Shown here: piece by piece, positions 8,934 through 17,992 of the stretch
Layout: each line of letters starts with the position of its first letter
How positions within the stretch are numbered: position 1 is the stretch's first letter
From: a virus
DNA: 64,000 nucleotides
Reading direction: 5' to 3' (one strand)
Virus record (IMG/VR): IMGVR_UViG_3300021961_005592
Location: 51,210-115,209 of that record
Position numbers and translations under genes: made by a program
The notes under the pieces: generated by a model
The model's input: only the letters and a program-made list of their open reading frames with translations
Databases searched by the model: none
Told to the model about the DNA's origin: nothing

Positions 8934-10042
8934 CAAAACAACTCTATATTTGTAATATTGATGTTTTAGAAAATTCAAATAAGCCTGACGTAGCACTATG
9001 GTCAAACATGCATTCGATAGCATCGACCTGGGCTCCGTATATTGACAGGTGTGAATCAATACAAATGCCGTATCGTTTGAAGTTATATGATAAGTTTAAA
9101 ATGCCTAAAGACCTTTCAGGATTTAATTTATCATATGAAGAATGTTGCAATATACAAGCTCAAGAATTTATAGATTTAAGTAAAAAACTAGATAAAAAAA
9201 TTACTATAATGTACTCCGGAGGCATTGATAGCACACTAATAGTAATATTTTTTTTAAAACTACTAGGTGAAAGTGAATTTAAAAATAGAATAGATATTGC
9301 ACTAAGTCAACACAGCATTAGTGAAAATCCTAATTTTTATTATAGATATATTAGACCAATTGGAAACATTATTTCAAGCAATCATTTAACTAATATGTTT
9401 ACTGGTTCAACTATTATAGTAAGCGGCGAACACAATGACCAATTATTTGGAAGTGATCTAATATGTCACGCATCAAATTATTCTGGTTTTGCTGAGATGC
9501 ATAAACCGTATTCGAGAAAACATTTTGTAGGTTTTCTTACTCAATATAAAAGACAAGAAATGACTGAAAAAACTGCTAATTTTTTCTTTGATCTCATTGA
9601 TAATCATATTAAAACTCAAGCACCGTGTGAAGTAACTACTAATTATCACCTATGGTGGTGGCTAAATTTTTCATTCAAATGGCAAAATGTATTTTTTAGA
9701 ATGTTACTTAGAGCTAATAAACTTAACTTTGCAGATATAAATCAATCTTTTGTTGACAATTATTATCATTGTTTTTTCTCTGGAACAAATTTTCAAAAAT
9801 GGAGCATGTTAAACCATAATCTCAAAGTTGTAAACAGTTGGGATACATATAAGTGGGAAGCCAAACGCCTAATTTATGATTTTACCAAGGATAAGGATTA
9901 TCTTAATAAAATTAAAATTGGAAGTTTAGTAGAGATTTTTAGACAACGAGATGCACCAGCTGGGATTACATCTAATTATGAATTTTTAGAAAATCTTAAT
10001 CTTGATGAATTTTATGTTCCTGATAATAGTTTCAGAATATAG
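8930..10042 (+). CDS. PP-loop ATP pyrophosphatase, asparagine-synthase-like
   Basis: A 370-residue protein with YSGGIDST (about 95-102) as PP-loop, followed by ALSQHSISENPNFYYRYI, a stretch mirrored by LNQYSIDENKNMYENYI in the gene at 10404. The two are therefore paralogues. Both share the aromatic W-W-W-L/M-x-F-x-x-K segment later on. There is no glutaminase domain. The likely chemistry is adenylation of a carboxylate followed by amine transfer; substrate unknown. Confidence 0.7.
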   Translation: MTKQLYICNIDVLENSNKPDVALWSNMHSIASTWAPYIDRCESIQMPYRLKLYDKFKMPKDLSGFNLSYEECCNIQAQEFIDLSKKLDKKITIMYSGGIDSTLIVIFFLKLLGESEFKNRIDIALSQHSISENPNFYYRYIRPIGNIISSNHLTNMFTGSTIIVSGEHNDQLFGSDLICHASNYSGFAEMHKPYSRKHFVGFLTQYKRQEMTEKTANFFFDLIDNHIKTQAPCEVTTNYHLWWWLNFSFKWQNVFFRMLLRANKLNFADINQSFVDNYYHCFFSGTNFQKWSMLNHNLKVVNSWDTYKWEAKRLIYDFTKDKDYLNKIKIGSLVEIFRQRDAPAGITSNYEFLENLNLDEFYVPDNSFRI

Positions 10043-10049
10043 TTTTAGC

Positions 10050-10056
10050 ATAAATA
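10050..10056 (+). promoter_or_regulatory. T4-late-like box before the 94-residue gene
   Basis: CATAAATA lies about 45 nt before the ATG at 10100, in one of the few real gaps of the plus-strand run. AAAGGA upstream of the ATG is a good ribosome site. The last seven bases match the late box exactly. Confidence 0.4.
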
Positions 10057-10099
10057 TATTAAAGATTAACTAACACTGTTAACATAAAGGAATAATAAC

Positions 10100-10384
10100 A
10101 TGAGTATTACACTTAAAATGTCTAAGGTTAGACCTTCAGAAAACGTACCTTTTTACACTTTCAGTAAAGAGTATATTGATCTCCAACGTTCAAATCCAAA
10201 TATTACTAGAACGATAAATGCAGTTGACCCAACTACTGTAGAAGTTACATTAACTTTTTCTAATAAGGATGTATTTGATGCATGGAAAACAAATCCTATT
10301 GTAGTTTCAGAAATATCAAAATCAAAAGAATATTCTAACTTAATAGGAATTACTAGAACTATAGAAAAAGTAATAACACCATAA
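10100..10384 (+). CDS. Small hypothetical protein
   Basis: A 94-residue protein with its own upstream gap, late-like box and AAAGGA site, so it may be expressed on its own. It alternates beta-like stretches (TVEVTLTFSN) with a helix and resembles small ferredoxin-fold proteins, but I cannot name a family. No membrane segment or signal peptide is seen. It lies between two paralogous PP-loop genes. Confidence 0.7.
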   Translation: MSITLKMSKVRPSENVPFYTFSKEYIDLQRSNPNITRTINAVDPTTVEVTLTFSNKDVFDAWKTNPIVVSEISKSKEYSNLIGITRTIEKVITP

Positions 10385-10403
10385 ACGTGGGTTAGGTTGC
10401 GAT

Positions 10404-11588
10404 ATGGCAGGAAAGTTCTATCACATTGAACAAACAAAAAATCAGTTGCCGTTACTAGCAACTGATTTTTATTTTATAAACCCACAAATGATTTTAAATA
10501 CTTCTCAACATAGAGAAGCTATTTTAGAATCTTTAGATAGCAGTACAAAAACAAGCTTATTGTTTGGCTTACATATGAATCCGGGTAGCGTATATCCTCG
10601 ATTTAACAGGAATAACTTTTTTTATAAAGTCTCAACTATTCCTACATATAGTTTTTTACCTAATTTACATAATAAAAGAGTTTTAGACTTTTCTGATATT
10701 ACAGATGCTAGGGCATTAGAGTTGGAAAGAAAGTCAAACAATGTTGACAATGTTTACCTTTTTTGGAGCGGCGGTATTGATTCTACAGTAATACTTGCTG
10801 CGATACTAAAAAACTGGAAGAATGAAAATCTTGAAAAGCTAGTAGTTGTACTAAATCAATACAGTATTGACGAAAACAAAAACATGTATGAAAATTATAT
10901 ACATGCTAAACTAAAAACAGAATCAACGGATAAATTTTTTAACGGAGAATTAAATTTTTCTGATGAAAATATCTATGTTGACGGTAACGTTGGTGATACT
11001 GTTTCTTATTTGATGTTAGAGCATTTTGATTCTAAGTATCCGGGATATTATAACAAGCCGTGGAAAAAACACATAAACATTTTAATAGAACATTTTAGTG
11101 AATACGAAACTATTGAACATGGTAGAGATACATACAAGAAAATTGTTAGATCATTAAGTGAAAACAAGTTTGAAGTTGAAACAATTTATGATTTTTTATG
11201 GTGGATGACATTTAACTGGTTACATGATAAATTATTATACAATATACTTTGGCAATACACTCCTTGCTTTAATAGAAATACAGACATTAAAAAGTTTTTA
11301 GAAGAAAACATGTTCCAATGGTTTAACAGTAACGATTACCAAGATTGGATGGTATCATCAATTAGTACTAGTTTAAGAATAGGCGACAATATAACAACTA
11401 ATAAATTGGCATACAAGAAGTATATATTTGATTTTGACAAGAATTTGGAATATTTTAAATACAAACAAAAAGAGTACTCGACACCAAAGAATAAAGTTAA
11501 GGACAGTCATATCATACTGTGTGGAATAGACACAGAGTATAATTACTATTATAGGTACACTCATGAGAAAATATGGCCTCCTAAATGA
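10404..11588 (+). CDS. PP-loop ATP pyrophosphatase, asparagine-synthase-like
   Basis: A 394-residue protein with FWSGGIDSTV (about 120-129), followed by the NQYSIDENKNMYENYI block shared with the gene at 8930. It also carries a W-W-M-T-F-N-W-L-H-D-K segment like its paralogue. No glutaminase domain is present. The final codons overlap the GT10-like gene by 4 nt, linking adenylation chemistry to glycosyl transfer in one transcript. Confidence 0.7.
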   Translation: MAGKFYHIEQTKNQLPLLATDFYFINPQMILNTSQHREAILESLDSSTKTSLLFGLHMNPGSVYPRFNRNNFFYKVSTIPTYSFLPNLHNKRVLDFSDITDARALELERKSNNVDNVYLFWSGGIDSTVILAAILKNWKNENLEKLVVVLNQYSIDENKNMYENYIHAKLKTESTDKFFNGELNFSDENIYVDGNVGDTVSYLMLEHFDSKYPGYYNKPWKKHINILIEHFSEYETIEHGRDTYKKIVRSLSENKFEVETIYDFLWWMTFNWLHDKLLYNILWQYTPCFNRNTDIKKFLEENMFQWFNSNDYQDWMVSSISTSLRIGDNITTNKLAYKKYIFDFDKNLEYFKYKQKEYSTPKNKVKDSHIILCGIDTEYNYYYRYTHEKIWPPK

Positions 11589-12751
11589 GTATTTTAAAAA
11601 GACCCCCCGGTGACTTATTCACTTTTAGATTGTTTTTTAATTTAACGTCTAAAATAAAAATTCCACACGATAAGTTTTATTTTTGGTCAGTATGCATTGA
11701 TCCAAACTTTAAAAAAATTTCTTATTTTATAGGATCGCAACAATTTTACGAAGACGAAATATTATATAGAAATATTATAATGTCTTCAATAAATACCGAT
11801 TTAATCATTTTAGGAATAAAAGATCATCTCACTGGAAGTGATTTTAATCCATTGACATCTAAATATACAGATATGTCGGTGTGGTTAAAGCAAATGGCTC
11901 AATATTATAGACATAAGAAAATTATATTGTTTACTAGTTTAGAAAATCTTAATCTTGATGAACCTAACATTATAGTTATTCCATGGGGCGGCGATATTAC
12001 CAATCATCAATATGAATATCAAAAATTAAACCCCGTGTTAGAAAAAAATTTAGACAGCAAAAATACTTTTTTAAGTCTTAATAGAAATAAAAGAACACAT
12101 AGAGCTATGCTAGTTTCGTTGTTGTATGGTCTTAACCTACAGAATAACGGATTAATATCTTGTATGTTTAAAGATAATCTAGATAACTTATTTGAGTATA
12201 CAAAATGGCAGGTATTAAATTCTAATGTGTACTTAACAGGGTTTAATGATTTTAAAACGTCAACATTACCAATAAATGATGGCCCAGACATATATCATAA
12301 TCATAATAATGACAACGTGTCTAATTTTAAAAATAGTTTAACAAAATATTATGAAAATACATTTGTAGAAATTGTAAGTGAAACTAGCTATACAGAACCA
12401 TGCTATAACTTAACTGAAAAAACTTTGAATAGTATCTATGGATGCTGTTTTCCAATATTGTTATGCAGTAAAGGCAGTGTTAAATTTTTAAGAGAAATGG
12501 GTTTAGATGTTTTTGATGACGTTGTAGACCATAGCTATGATGAAATAGACGATCCTGCCCTTAGGCTAGAAACAGCAATTAAAAACAATATCGAGTTGTT
12601 AACTAACAATACAAAAACTAAACAGTTATGGATTCAAAATAAAGATAGATTTTTAAAAAATGTTGACTTTTGCAAAGAAAGAATGTATAATTTTTATTAT
12701 AATAGAGCCAAAGATCTATTTTTGGAGTTAATACCTCATGATAACATATAA
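11585..12751 (+). CDS. GT10-like glycosyltransferase
   Basis: A 388-residue protein. The C-terminal part has EIVSETSYTEPC, NLTEKTLNSIYGCCFPILLCSKGS (about 273-296), then FLREMGLDVFDDVVDHSYDE, the same order as in 1309-2544 (SEKIFKP, PFVLIGQ, GYKTFSN, DESYD). This marks it as a member of the same family. The LSLNRNKRTHRAMLV block (about 158-172) parallels the CLNRR block. The N-terminal 150 residues are divergent. Substrate unknown. Confidence 0.6.
   Translation: MSILKRPPGDLFTFRLFFNLTSKIKIPHDKFYFWSVCIDPNFKKISYFIGSQQFYEDEILYRNIIMSSINTDLIILGIKDHLTGSDFNPLTSKYTDMSVWLKQMAQYYRHKKIILFTSLENLNLDEPNIIVIPWGGDITNHQYEYQKLNPVLEKNLDSKNTFLSLNRNKRTHRAMLVSLLYGLNLQNNGLISCMFKDNLDNLFEYTKWQVLNSNVYLTGFNDFKTSTLPINDGPDIYHNHNNDNVSNFKNSLTKYYENTFVEIVSETSYTEPCYNLTEKTLNSIYGCCFPILLCSKGSVKFLREMGLDVFDDVVDHSYDEIDDPALRLETAIKNNIELLTNNTKTKQLWIQNKDRFLKNVDFCKERMYNFYYNRAKDLFLELIPHDNI
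12663..12691 (+). promoter_or_regulatory. Internal sigma70-like promoter
   Basis: TTGACT (12663-12668) and TATAAT (12686-12691) with a 17-bp spacer lie inside the end of the previous gene, 46 nt before the sulfotransferase-like gene. The match to consensus is close, but it sits in coding DNA. Confidence 0.4.
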
Positions 12752-13367
12752 AGATGACGATTCATTTTTTACAACTGTTTTTCCTCCGTTTATTCACCAC
12801 GGTTTGCTTATTAAGCAATGGCTTACTCGGAACGAAAACTCAAAATTTAGATATATTAGAGATAAGGAAATTGAAGACTATTTCTATAATGTAGAACAAA
12901 TAAATGAAATTTATCCTGGCATTAAAACTATAGGCATGGTTTTAAATCCGTGGAATAGGATATCATATGCATATAGAACCTTATCTTATATGAAGGAAAC
13001 TGGATTCAACAATTATAGCATAAATTTTGATTTTCTAAAATTAGATACTTTTACCAAGTTTGTAGAAAGTTTAAATAGTAGTGCTGTTGTAGAGCCGTTT
13101 ACTTTTTCCTTATCAGAATCGCAACATAGTTGGTTTAACAGAGGAGAGCTTAAAGCAACTTATGTTCTACGAGCTGAATTTATAGAAGAAGACTTCAAAG
13201 AAATTAAAGAGTATTTTTGTTCTGATACGCCGCTAGTAAACAAGACAATGCTAGAACTAAGCAATCTTACACTGCCTGAATACAAAGAATATTATACTGA
13301 CTATACAAAGGCAATTGTTGCACAAGTATTTAAAGAAGACATTGAACAGTATGGATATGAATTTTAA
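12738..13367 (+). CDS. Sulfotransferase-like protein
   Basis: A 209-residue protein with features of the sulfotransferase 2 family: HHGLLIKQWL near the N-terminus, VLNPWNRISYAYRTL (about 68-82) in place of the 3'-phosphate-binding V-R-N-P-x-x-R-x-x-S-x-Y, and a C-terminus with Y-Y-x-D-Y...AQVFKEDIEQYGYEF, a typical ending for carbohydrate sulfotransferases. A clear 5'-PAPS loop was not identified, so activity is less sure. It would add sulfate from PAPS to a sugar. Confidence 0.55.
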   Translation: MITYKDDDSFFTTVFPPFIHHGLLIKQWLTRNENSKFRYIRDKEIEDYFYNVEQINEIYPGIKTIGMVLNPWNRISYAYRTLSYMKETGFNNYSINFDFLKLDTFTKFVESLNSSAVVEPFTFSLSESQHSWFNRGELKATYVLRAEFIEEDFKEIKEYFCSDTPLVNKTMLELSNLTLPEYKEYYTDYTKAIVAQVFKEDIEQYGYEF

Positions 13368-13369
13368 AT

Positions 13370-14056
13370 ATGTATGATATTGTATTCATATCCTACAATG
13401 AGGAAAATGCAGAAAAAAATTGGGCAGTTTTAAAGTCAAAGTTCCCAATGGCTAAACGTGTAGATGGCGTTAAAGGAATTCATCAAGCACATAAAGTTGC
13501 AGCAAAAAAATGTTTTACAAAAATGTTTTGGGTAGTTGATGCAGATGCTGTTATATTAGATAGTTTTAATTTTGATTATGTTGTTCCCGAATGGGATTTA
13601 GATGCTGTACATGTCTGGCGTAGCATCAATCCTGTTAATGATTTAACTTATGGTTATGGCGGCGTAAAACTATTGCCTAGAACACTTACACTAAACATGA
13701 ATACAAAAAATCCAGATATGACCACAAGCATATCTTCTAAATTTATAGCAGTCCCAGACGTTTCAAACATTACTGCATTTAATACAGATCCGTTTAGCAC
13801 ATGGCGTAGTGCATTTAGAGAGTGCTGTAAGTTGGCAAGTAAAACTATAGATAGGCAAAACAATGAAGAAACAGATGCAAGACTCAGTAGATGGTGTTCA
13901 GACTACGGAAGAGATCGGCCTTTTGGAGATTATGCAATCTCTGGCGCCCGCGCTGGCCGTCTTTATGGCGTGGCTAATAGTACTAATAGTGATGCTCTTA
14001 GGCTAATAAATGACTTTGATTGGTTAAAGGAACAGTTTGATGCAACGGGTATCTGA
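13370..14056 (+). CDS. GT-A type glycosyltransferase-like protein
   Basis: A 228-residue protein beginning YDIVFISYNEENAE, a typical first strand and helix of a GT-A fold, with MFWVVDADAVI (about 53-63) as the D-x-D metal and nucleotide-sugar site. The middle contains a conserved YGYGGVKLLP stretch and FNTDPFSTWRSAFRECCK. Donor sugar unknown. It starts 3 nt after the sulfotransferase-like gene. Confidence 0.65.
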   Translation: MYDIVFISYNEENAEKNWAVLKSKFPMAKRVDGVKGIHQAHKVAAKKCFTKMFWVVDADAVILDSFNFDYVVPEWDLDAVHVWRSINPVNDLTYGYGGVKLLPRTLTLNMNTKNPDMTTSISSKFIAVPDVSNITAFNTDPFSTWRSAFRECCKLASKTIDRQNNEETDARLSRWCSDYGRDRPFGDYAISGARAGRLYGVANSTNSDALRLINDFDWLKEQFDATGI

Positions 14057-15098
14057 CATTAAATCAGTTCATATTGAATTGACAGATAAATGTCAAGCAC
14101 AATGCCCTATGTGCGCAAGGAATTATAATGGCGGCCCCACACGTCCTTTCATCCAAAACAAAGATATTAGTATTGATCAGTTTAAAGAATGGTTTCCTAA
14201 AAAGTTTCTTGCACAGTTGACAAAATTCTATAGTTGTGGTAACTACGGTGACCCTGCATTTGCACGAGATTGTTTAGAAATTTATTCTTATGTAAGGGAA
14301 TGTAATCCTACAACTAGACTCTCGATCCATACAAACGGAGGAATGAGAAATCCAGAATGGTGGAGCAAACTTCCTCAATATAACATTGAAGTAGTGTTTG
14401 CTGTTGATGGATTTAAAGGAAAGCACGAAGTTTATCGTAAAAATACTAACTTTGATAAAGTTATTGAAAACATGACTGCATTTATTAATGCTGGAGGATA
14501 TGCTATAGTTGACAGTCTTGTATTTGCCCATAACGAACATGATGTAGACAAACTTGAACAATACTTACTCAATTTAGGTGTTCGTAAGGTAAATTTTATT
14601 AGTACAACTCGATTCTATAACATGACTGAGTATGAAGTATATGATACTAACAAAAACATTGAATATAAAATTTATCCGGCTACACTACCCCAATACAAAC
14701 GAAAAACAAACTTTAGCTTAGATTTATTAACTAGTAATGTGGGAAAAGAACAAATTTCACGATCGTCAAACATTAACCCTGTTTGCGAAAATCAAAAAGA
14801 AGTTTATATTGATCCGCACGGCAATATTTTACCTTGTTGCTGGATAGGCAGTGATTATTTAGAAGAACATGTTGAAGAAACACTACCTATACATCATTTA
14901 AGAAATTTAATTTTAAGCCAAACAAAAGAAATATTAAAAGTTGTAGGCATACCAAAATGCCAAGATGGTATTCTAAAAAATTCTAATTTATTATTATTTG
15001 AAAGGTTTAATGACTTTTGGCAAGGAGATAATAAGTGCATGACGTGTGTTAAAAATTGTTCTAGTGCAATATTTTCAATTAGGAAAAACAGTGTCTAA
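14040..15098 (+). CDS. SPASM-type radical SAM protein
   Basis: A 352-residue protein. The ATG at 14040 has AAAGGA 8 nt upstream and is preferred over a TTG one codon earlier. The radical-SAM cluster ligands are CQAQCPMC (18-25). The C-terminal part has VCENQKEVYIDPHGNILPCC and a final C-M-T-C-x-x-x-C, matching a SPASM domain that carries extra Fe-S clusters. SPASM enzymes modify peptides or small molecules; which one here is unknown. Confidence 0.78.
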   Translation: MQRVSDIKSVHIELTDKCQAQCPMCARNYNGGPTRPFIQNKDISIDQFKEWFPKKFLAQLTKFYSCGNYGDPAFARDCLEIYSYVRECNPTTRLSIHTNGGMRNPEWWSKLPQYNIEVVFAVDGFKGKHEVYRKNTNFDKVIENMTAFINAGGYAIVDSLVFAHNEHDVDKLEQYLLNLGVRKVNFISTTRFYNMTEYEVYDTNKNIEYKIYPATLPQYKRKTNFSLDLLTSNVGKEQISRSSNINPVCENQKEVYIDPHGNILPCCWIGSDYLEEHVEETLPIHHLRNLILSQTKEILKVVGIPKCQDGILKNSNLLLFERFNDFWQGDNKCMTCVKNCSSAIFSIRKNSV

Positions 15099-16068
15099 TA
15101 TTCCTTTTGATGACATAGTACGATTTGGCCAAAAGACACTTTTAGAGAGCCATCTTTTTACAGTCTCATGGATCTTGGCTAGATTTTGTAATTATAACTG
15201 CTCTTATTGCTGGCCTTACGCAAGATCTAGTACCCCTGACCACCAAGAACTAGGAATTTACTTAAATGCACTAAACAGTATCAAGGCACAGGCCAGAGCA
15301 AACGGTTTTACAGATTTCCATTTTAGTTTTAGTGGCGGCGAACCTACTGCTTATAAATACTTTGGGGAGCTCATAGAGCATTACTGTAGTGATACAGTAC
15401 CCGAATATCAAAGCATACACATGACCACAAACCTAAGTCCAGGAAGCAAATGGTGGACACAGTGGTTAAAAACAACAGAGTCACTTCAGCGTAGAAGTAT
15501 AACAGCAAGTTATCACGCTGAATTTGCCAAAGAACAGGAGTTTGGAGACAAGTGTCTTCAGTTAATTAATGATGGCGTATTTGTTACAATTAATCAAGTT
15601 ATGGTTCCAGAAATGTTTGACGAACTATATGAACGTTTACAGAGATTTGCCGCTAGGGGCATTAATGTCACACTCAAGCCCCAGTCCGATCCTACTGCCT
15701 CCTTTGTGGTACCTGGATACAGCAATGAACAAATTAATGTCATGCGAACAGGATTTCCTCAACAATGGGGAGGAGAGTATATTGCACAAATTGCCCTCTA
15801 CGACAAAGACGGACGAGAGTACGAATTAGATCAAGCAGAACGATTTAATGCTTTTGGTTTTAATAAGTTCAAAGGATGGACATGTAATGCAGGATATCAG
15901 GGTATTGTAATACGCGGCAACGAAGTTAAACGCAGTTATAGTTGTCACGATAAACCAATTGGAACATTAAACGGCGGCTTCAAAATATTTCAAGAACCTA
16001 GCGTTTGTATAACACCGTCGTGTGTTAGCTCTGCAGACAGCAAGTTACCAAAGGTAAGGAATGTCTAA
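15091..16068 (+). CDS. Radical SAM protein with SPASM-like C-terminus
   Basis: A 325-residue protein if it starts at GTG 15091, which has AGGAAA just upstream; a longer start at 15046 would overlap the previous gene by 53 nt. The core motif is CNYNCSYC (33-40), then FSFSGGEPTAY. The C-terminal GWTCNAGYQGIVIRGNEV...SCHDKPIGTL pattern is repeated in the genes at 19359 and 20328, so these three are paralogues. Such Cys may bind an auxiliary cluster. Confidence 0.75.
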   Translation: MSNIPFDDIVRFGQKTLLESHLFTVSWILARFCNYNCSYCWPYARSSTPDHQELGIYLNALNSIKAQARANGFTDFHFSFSGGEPTAYKYFGELIEHYCSDTVPEYQSIHMTTNLSPGSKWWTQWLKTTESLQRRSITASYHAEFAKEQEFGDKCLQLINDGVFVTINQVMVPEMFDELYERLQRFAARGINVTLKPQSDPTASFVVPGYSNEQINVMRTGFPQQWGGEYIAQIALYDKDGREYELDQAERFNAFGFNKFKGWTCNAGYQGIVIRGNEVKRSYSCHDKPIGTLNGGFKIFQEPSVCITPSCVSSADSKLPKVRNV

Positions 16069-16810
16069 ATTTGGAATATTAGGTTACGGGTTTGTTGGTA
16101 AAGCAACCCATAAAGGCATCCTTAACAATTCTGATAGTGTAATTGTTCATGATATTTTGCTTAACACTAATAAAAACAATTTAAGAAGTGCAAGTACTGT
16201 TTTTGTTTGTTTGCCGACAAACACTGATGCCGACATTGAAACAATGATTCAAGAAATATTAGAATTACAGTTTCTCAATCCTGATGTGCAAATTATTATT
16301 CGTAGCACTTTGCCATTGGGCGCATGTAAAAAAATTCAAGAAAAAGTAGGACCAATTATATACATCCCAGAATTTTTACGAGAACGATTTTGGGACACTG
16401 ACTGTTTAAACAGACCGTTAGTTGTTGGACATGATATGATAGAATTGTTACCAACTTGGCTAAAAGAAGAAGATATTATAACATGTTCTACAGTAGAAGC
16501 AGAAATGTTAAAAATGTTTTCAAATAACTTTGCAATAGTGCGTATTGTATTTGCAAATATGTTTTATGACTTATCAAACAGTCTTGATGTAAATTATGAT
16601 ACAATTAAAGACATGTTTTTTAGGGTACAGCCGAATCAAACGTACTTAGAAGTTCCAGGCCATGACGGTAATCAAGGATTTGGTGGAAAATGTTTGCCTA
16701 AAGACTTAGACTTTTTTATAGAAACATTAGATCAACATGGTCTAGACTCGAATTGGTTTAAATATATTAAACTTTTAAACAAAACCTGGAAGGAAAAGAA
16801 TAATGAATAA
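16061..16810 (+). CDS. Short UDP-glucose dehydrogenase-like protein
   Basis: A 249-residue relative of nucleotide-sugar 6-dehydrogenases. It has the Rossmann start FGILGYGFVG, VCLPTNT, a FLRERFW segment, and the active-site GFGGKCLPKD with Cys near 211. It ends soon after, so the C-terminal UDP-binding domain of normal family members (about 400 residues) is missing. Similar short forms occur in marine phages. Whether it still oxidises a nucleotide sugar is unclear; it could use a smaller substrate. Confidence 0.7.
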   Translation: MSKFGILGYGFVGKATHKGILNNSDSVIVHDILLNTNKNNLRSASTVFVCLPTNTDADIETMIQEILELQFLNPDVQIIIRSTLPLGACKKIQEKVGPIIYIPEFLRERFWDTDCLNRPLVVGHDMIELLPTWLKEEDIITCSTVEAEMLKMFSNNFAIVRIVFANMFYDLSNSLDVNYDTIKDMFFRVQPNQTYLEVPGHDGNQGFGGKCLPKDLDFFIETLDQHGLDSNWFKYIKLLNKTWKEKNNE

Positions 16811-17429
16811 CGATTTTCCTATAAAAATAGACATAGAAGATGTGCTTTTTTGGATGGATGCTATTCGTAATAGTGAAGATCGATATCGTACACTTGAGAG
16901 TTTTTGGAAGGGACAAGTAAGAAGCAAACTTTGGCTCATAGATAAACTTAATGTTACTATAAATGCTTATCCTAAAAAGATAGTGATACACGGTGGCTGG
17001 AATGGAGTACTAGCAAGTTTACTCTTTAATAGTAGAATGCTGAGTATAAGTCATATTACAAGTGTTGATATAGATCCTGTATGCGAAACAATTGCTAGTA
17101 CAGTAAACAAGCGACAAGAAATGGAAGGACGTTTTAAAGCAGTAACAGCAGACATGTGTTCTTTTGAATATGAATATGAACCAGAAGTTGTTATTAATAC
17201 AAGTTGCGAACACATAACGCAAGATCAGTACGAGCAGTGGTTAAATAAAGTTCCTAATAATGCGTGGGTTGTTTTACAAAGCAATAATTACTTTGATTTA
17301 GATGAACACATACGATGTTCAGTTGACATTGATGATTTTATTCATATGTCACAAATTAAACCGTCTTACAGAGGAACATTTGATACTCCTAAGTATAAAA
17401 GATTTATGATTATAGGAAAAAAGAAATAA
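16803..17429 (+). CDS. Class I SAM-dependent methyltransferase-like protein
   Basis: A 208-residue protein with KIVIHGGWNGVLASLLF (about 58-74) as motif I, ITSVDIDPVCETIA (about 82-95) with the acidic residue that would hold the SAM ribose, AVTADMCSF as motif II and EVVINTSCEHI as motif III/IV. The methyl acceptor is unknown. It overlaps both neighbours and is part of the same long plus-strand unit. Confidence 0.65.
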   Translation: MNNDFPIKIDIEDVLFWMDAIRNSEDRYRTLESFWKGQVRSKLWLIDKLNVTINAYPKKIVIHGGWNGVLASLLFNSRMLSISHITSVDIDPVCETIASTVNKRQEMEGRFKAVTADMCSFEYEYEPEVVINTSCEHITQDQYEQWLNKVPNNAWVVLQSNNYFDLDEHIRCSVDIDDFIHMSQIKPSYRGTFDTPKYKRFMIIGKKK

Positions 17430-17992
17430 TGTACAAAATAGTTCCGTTTACTGACGATCTAGATTTAGAAGATTTTTACAAAACAGCAGCAGAAAAAGGC
17501 TTTAAAAATAACACCAGCCGTTTTTGGTTAAAAGATTGTTTTCGAAACGAAGCAGAAAGTGAGACATGGATATTGTATTATAACGATGTAGCAGTAGGTA
17601 GTGTAGCAGCACATTCGTTTCCAGAAATGGGGGAAAACGCATATCGTATTGCTGCTCGTACTTGTGTATTTACAGACAAACTTGGCGGTTCATATGCTAA
17701 CCGTTTAAGAAATATAGACGTTATTACAAAGGGACAAAATCCAACGTCACAATTTTTAATACCAGCTTGCATTGAATGGGCCGGTAGAGATAAAGATCTC
17801 TACATTACATCAAATGAACTTGAAGCAGGATCACAAAGATTAGTACATAAAATATTTTTTCCTGCATTAGTTAGAACAGGCCAGGCAGAACATATTTGTG
17901 AACTTGAATATCGAGGAGCTACACAGAGCGTGTGGAAATTAAATGTAGAAAAATTTTACAAAGTACTAGAGAAGTATGGAAAATGGCAATAG
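17429..17992 (+). CDS. Acetyltransferase-like (GNAT-type) hypothetical protein
   Basis: A 187-residue protein. ETWILYYNDVAVGSVAAH (about 45-63) looks like the beta strands before the acetyl-CoA site of GNAT proteins, and the later IEWAGRDKDLYITSNELEAGSQRLVHKIFFP resembles a GNAT second half. The usual Q/R-x-x-G-x-A loop is not clear, so the family call is tentative. It overlaps the next radical-SAM gene by 10 nt. Confidence 0.5.
   Translation: MYKIVPFTDDLDLEDFYKTAAEKGFKNNTSRFWLKDCFRNEAESETWILYYNDVAVGSVAAHSFPEMGENAYRIAARTCVFTDKLGGSYANRLRNIDVITKGQNPTSQFLIPACIEWAGRDKDLYITSNELEAGSQRLVHKIFFPALVRTGQAEHICELEYRGATQSVWKLNVEKFYKVLEKYGKWQ

Noticed and set aside
15569-15829. An 86-residue plus-strand frame inside the radical SAM gene at 15091.
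   Set aside because: It is a shifted frame of a well-supported radical SAM gene, with no ribosome site.
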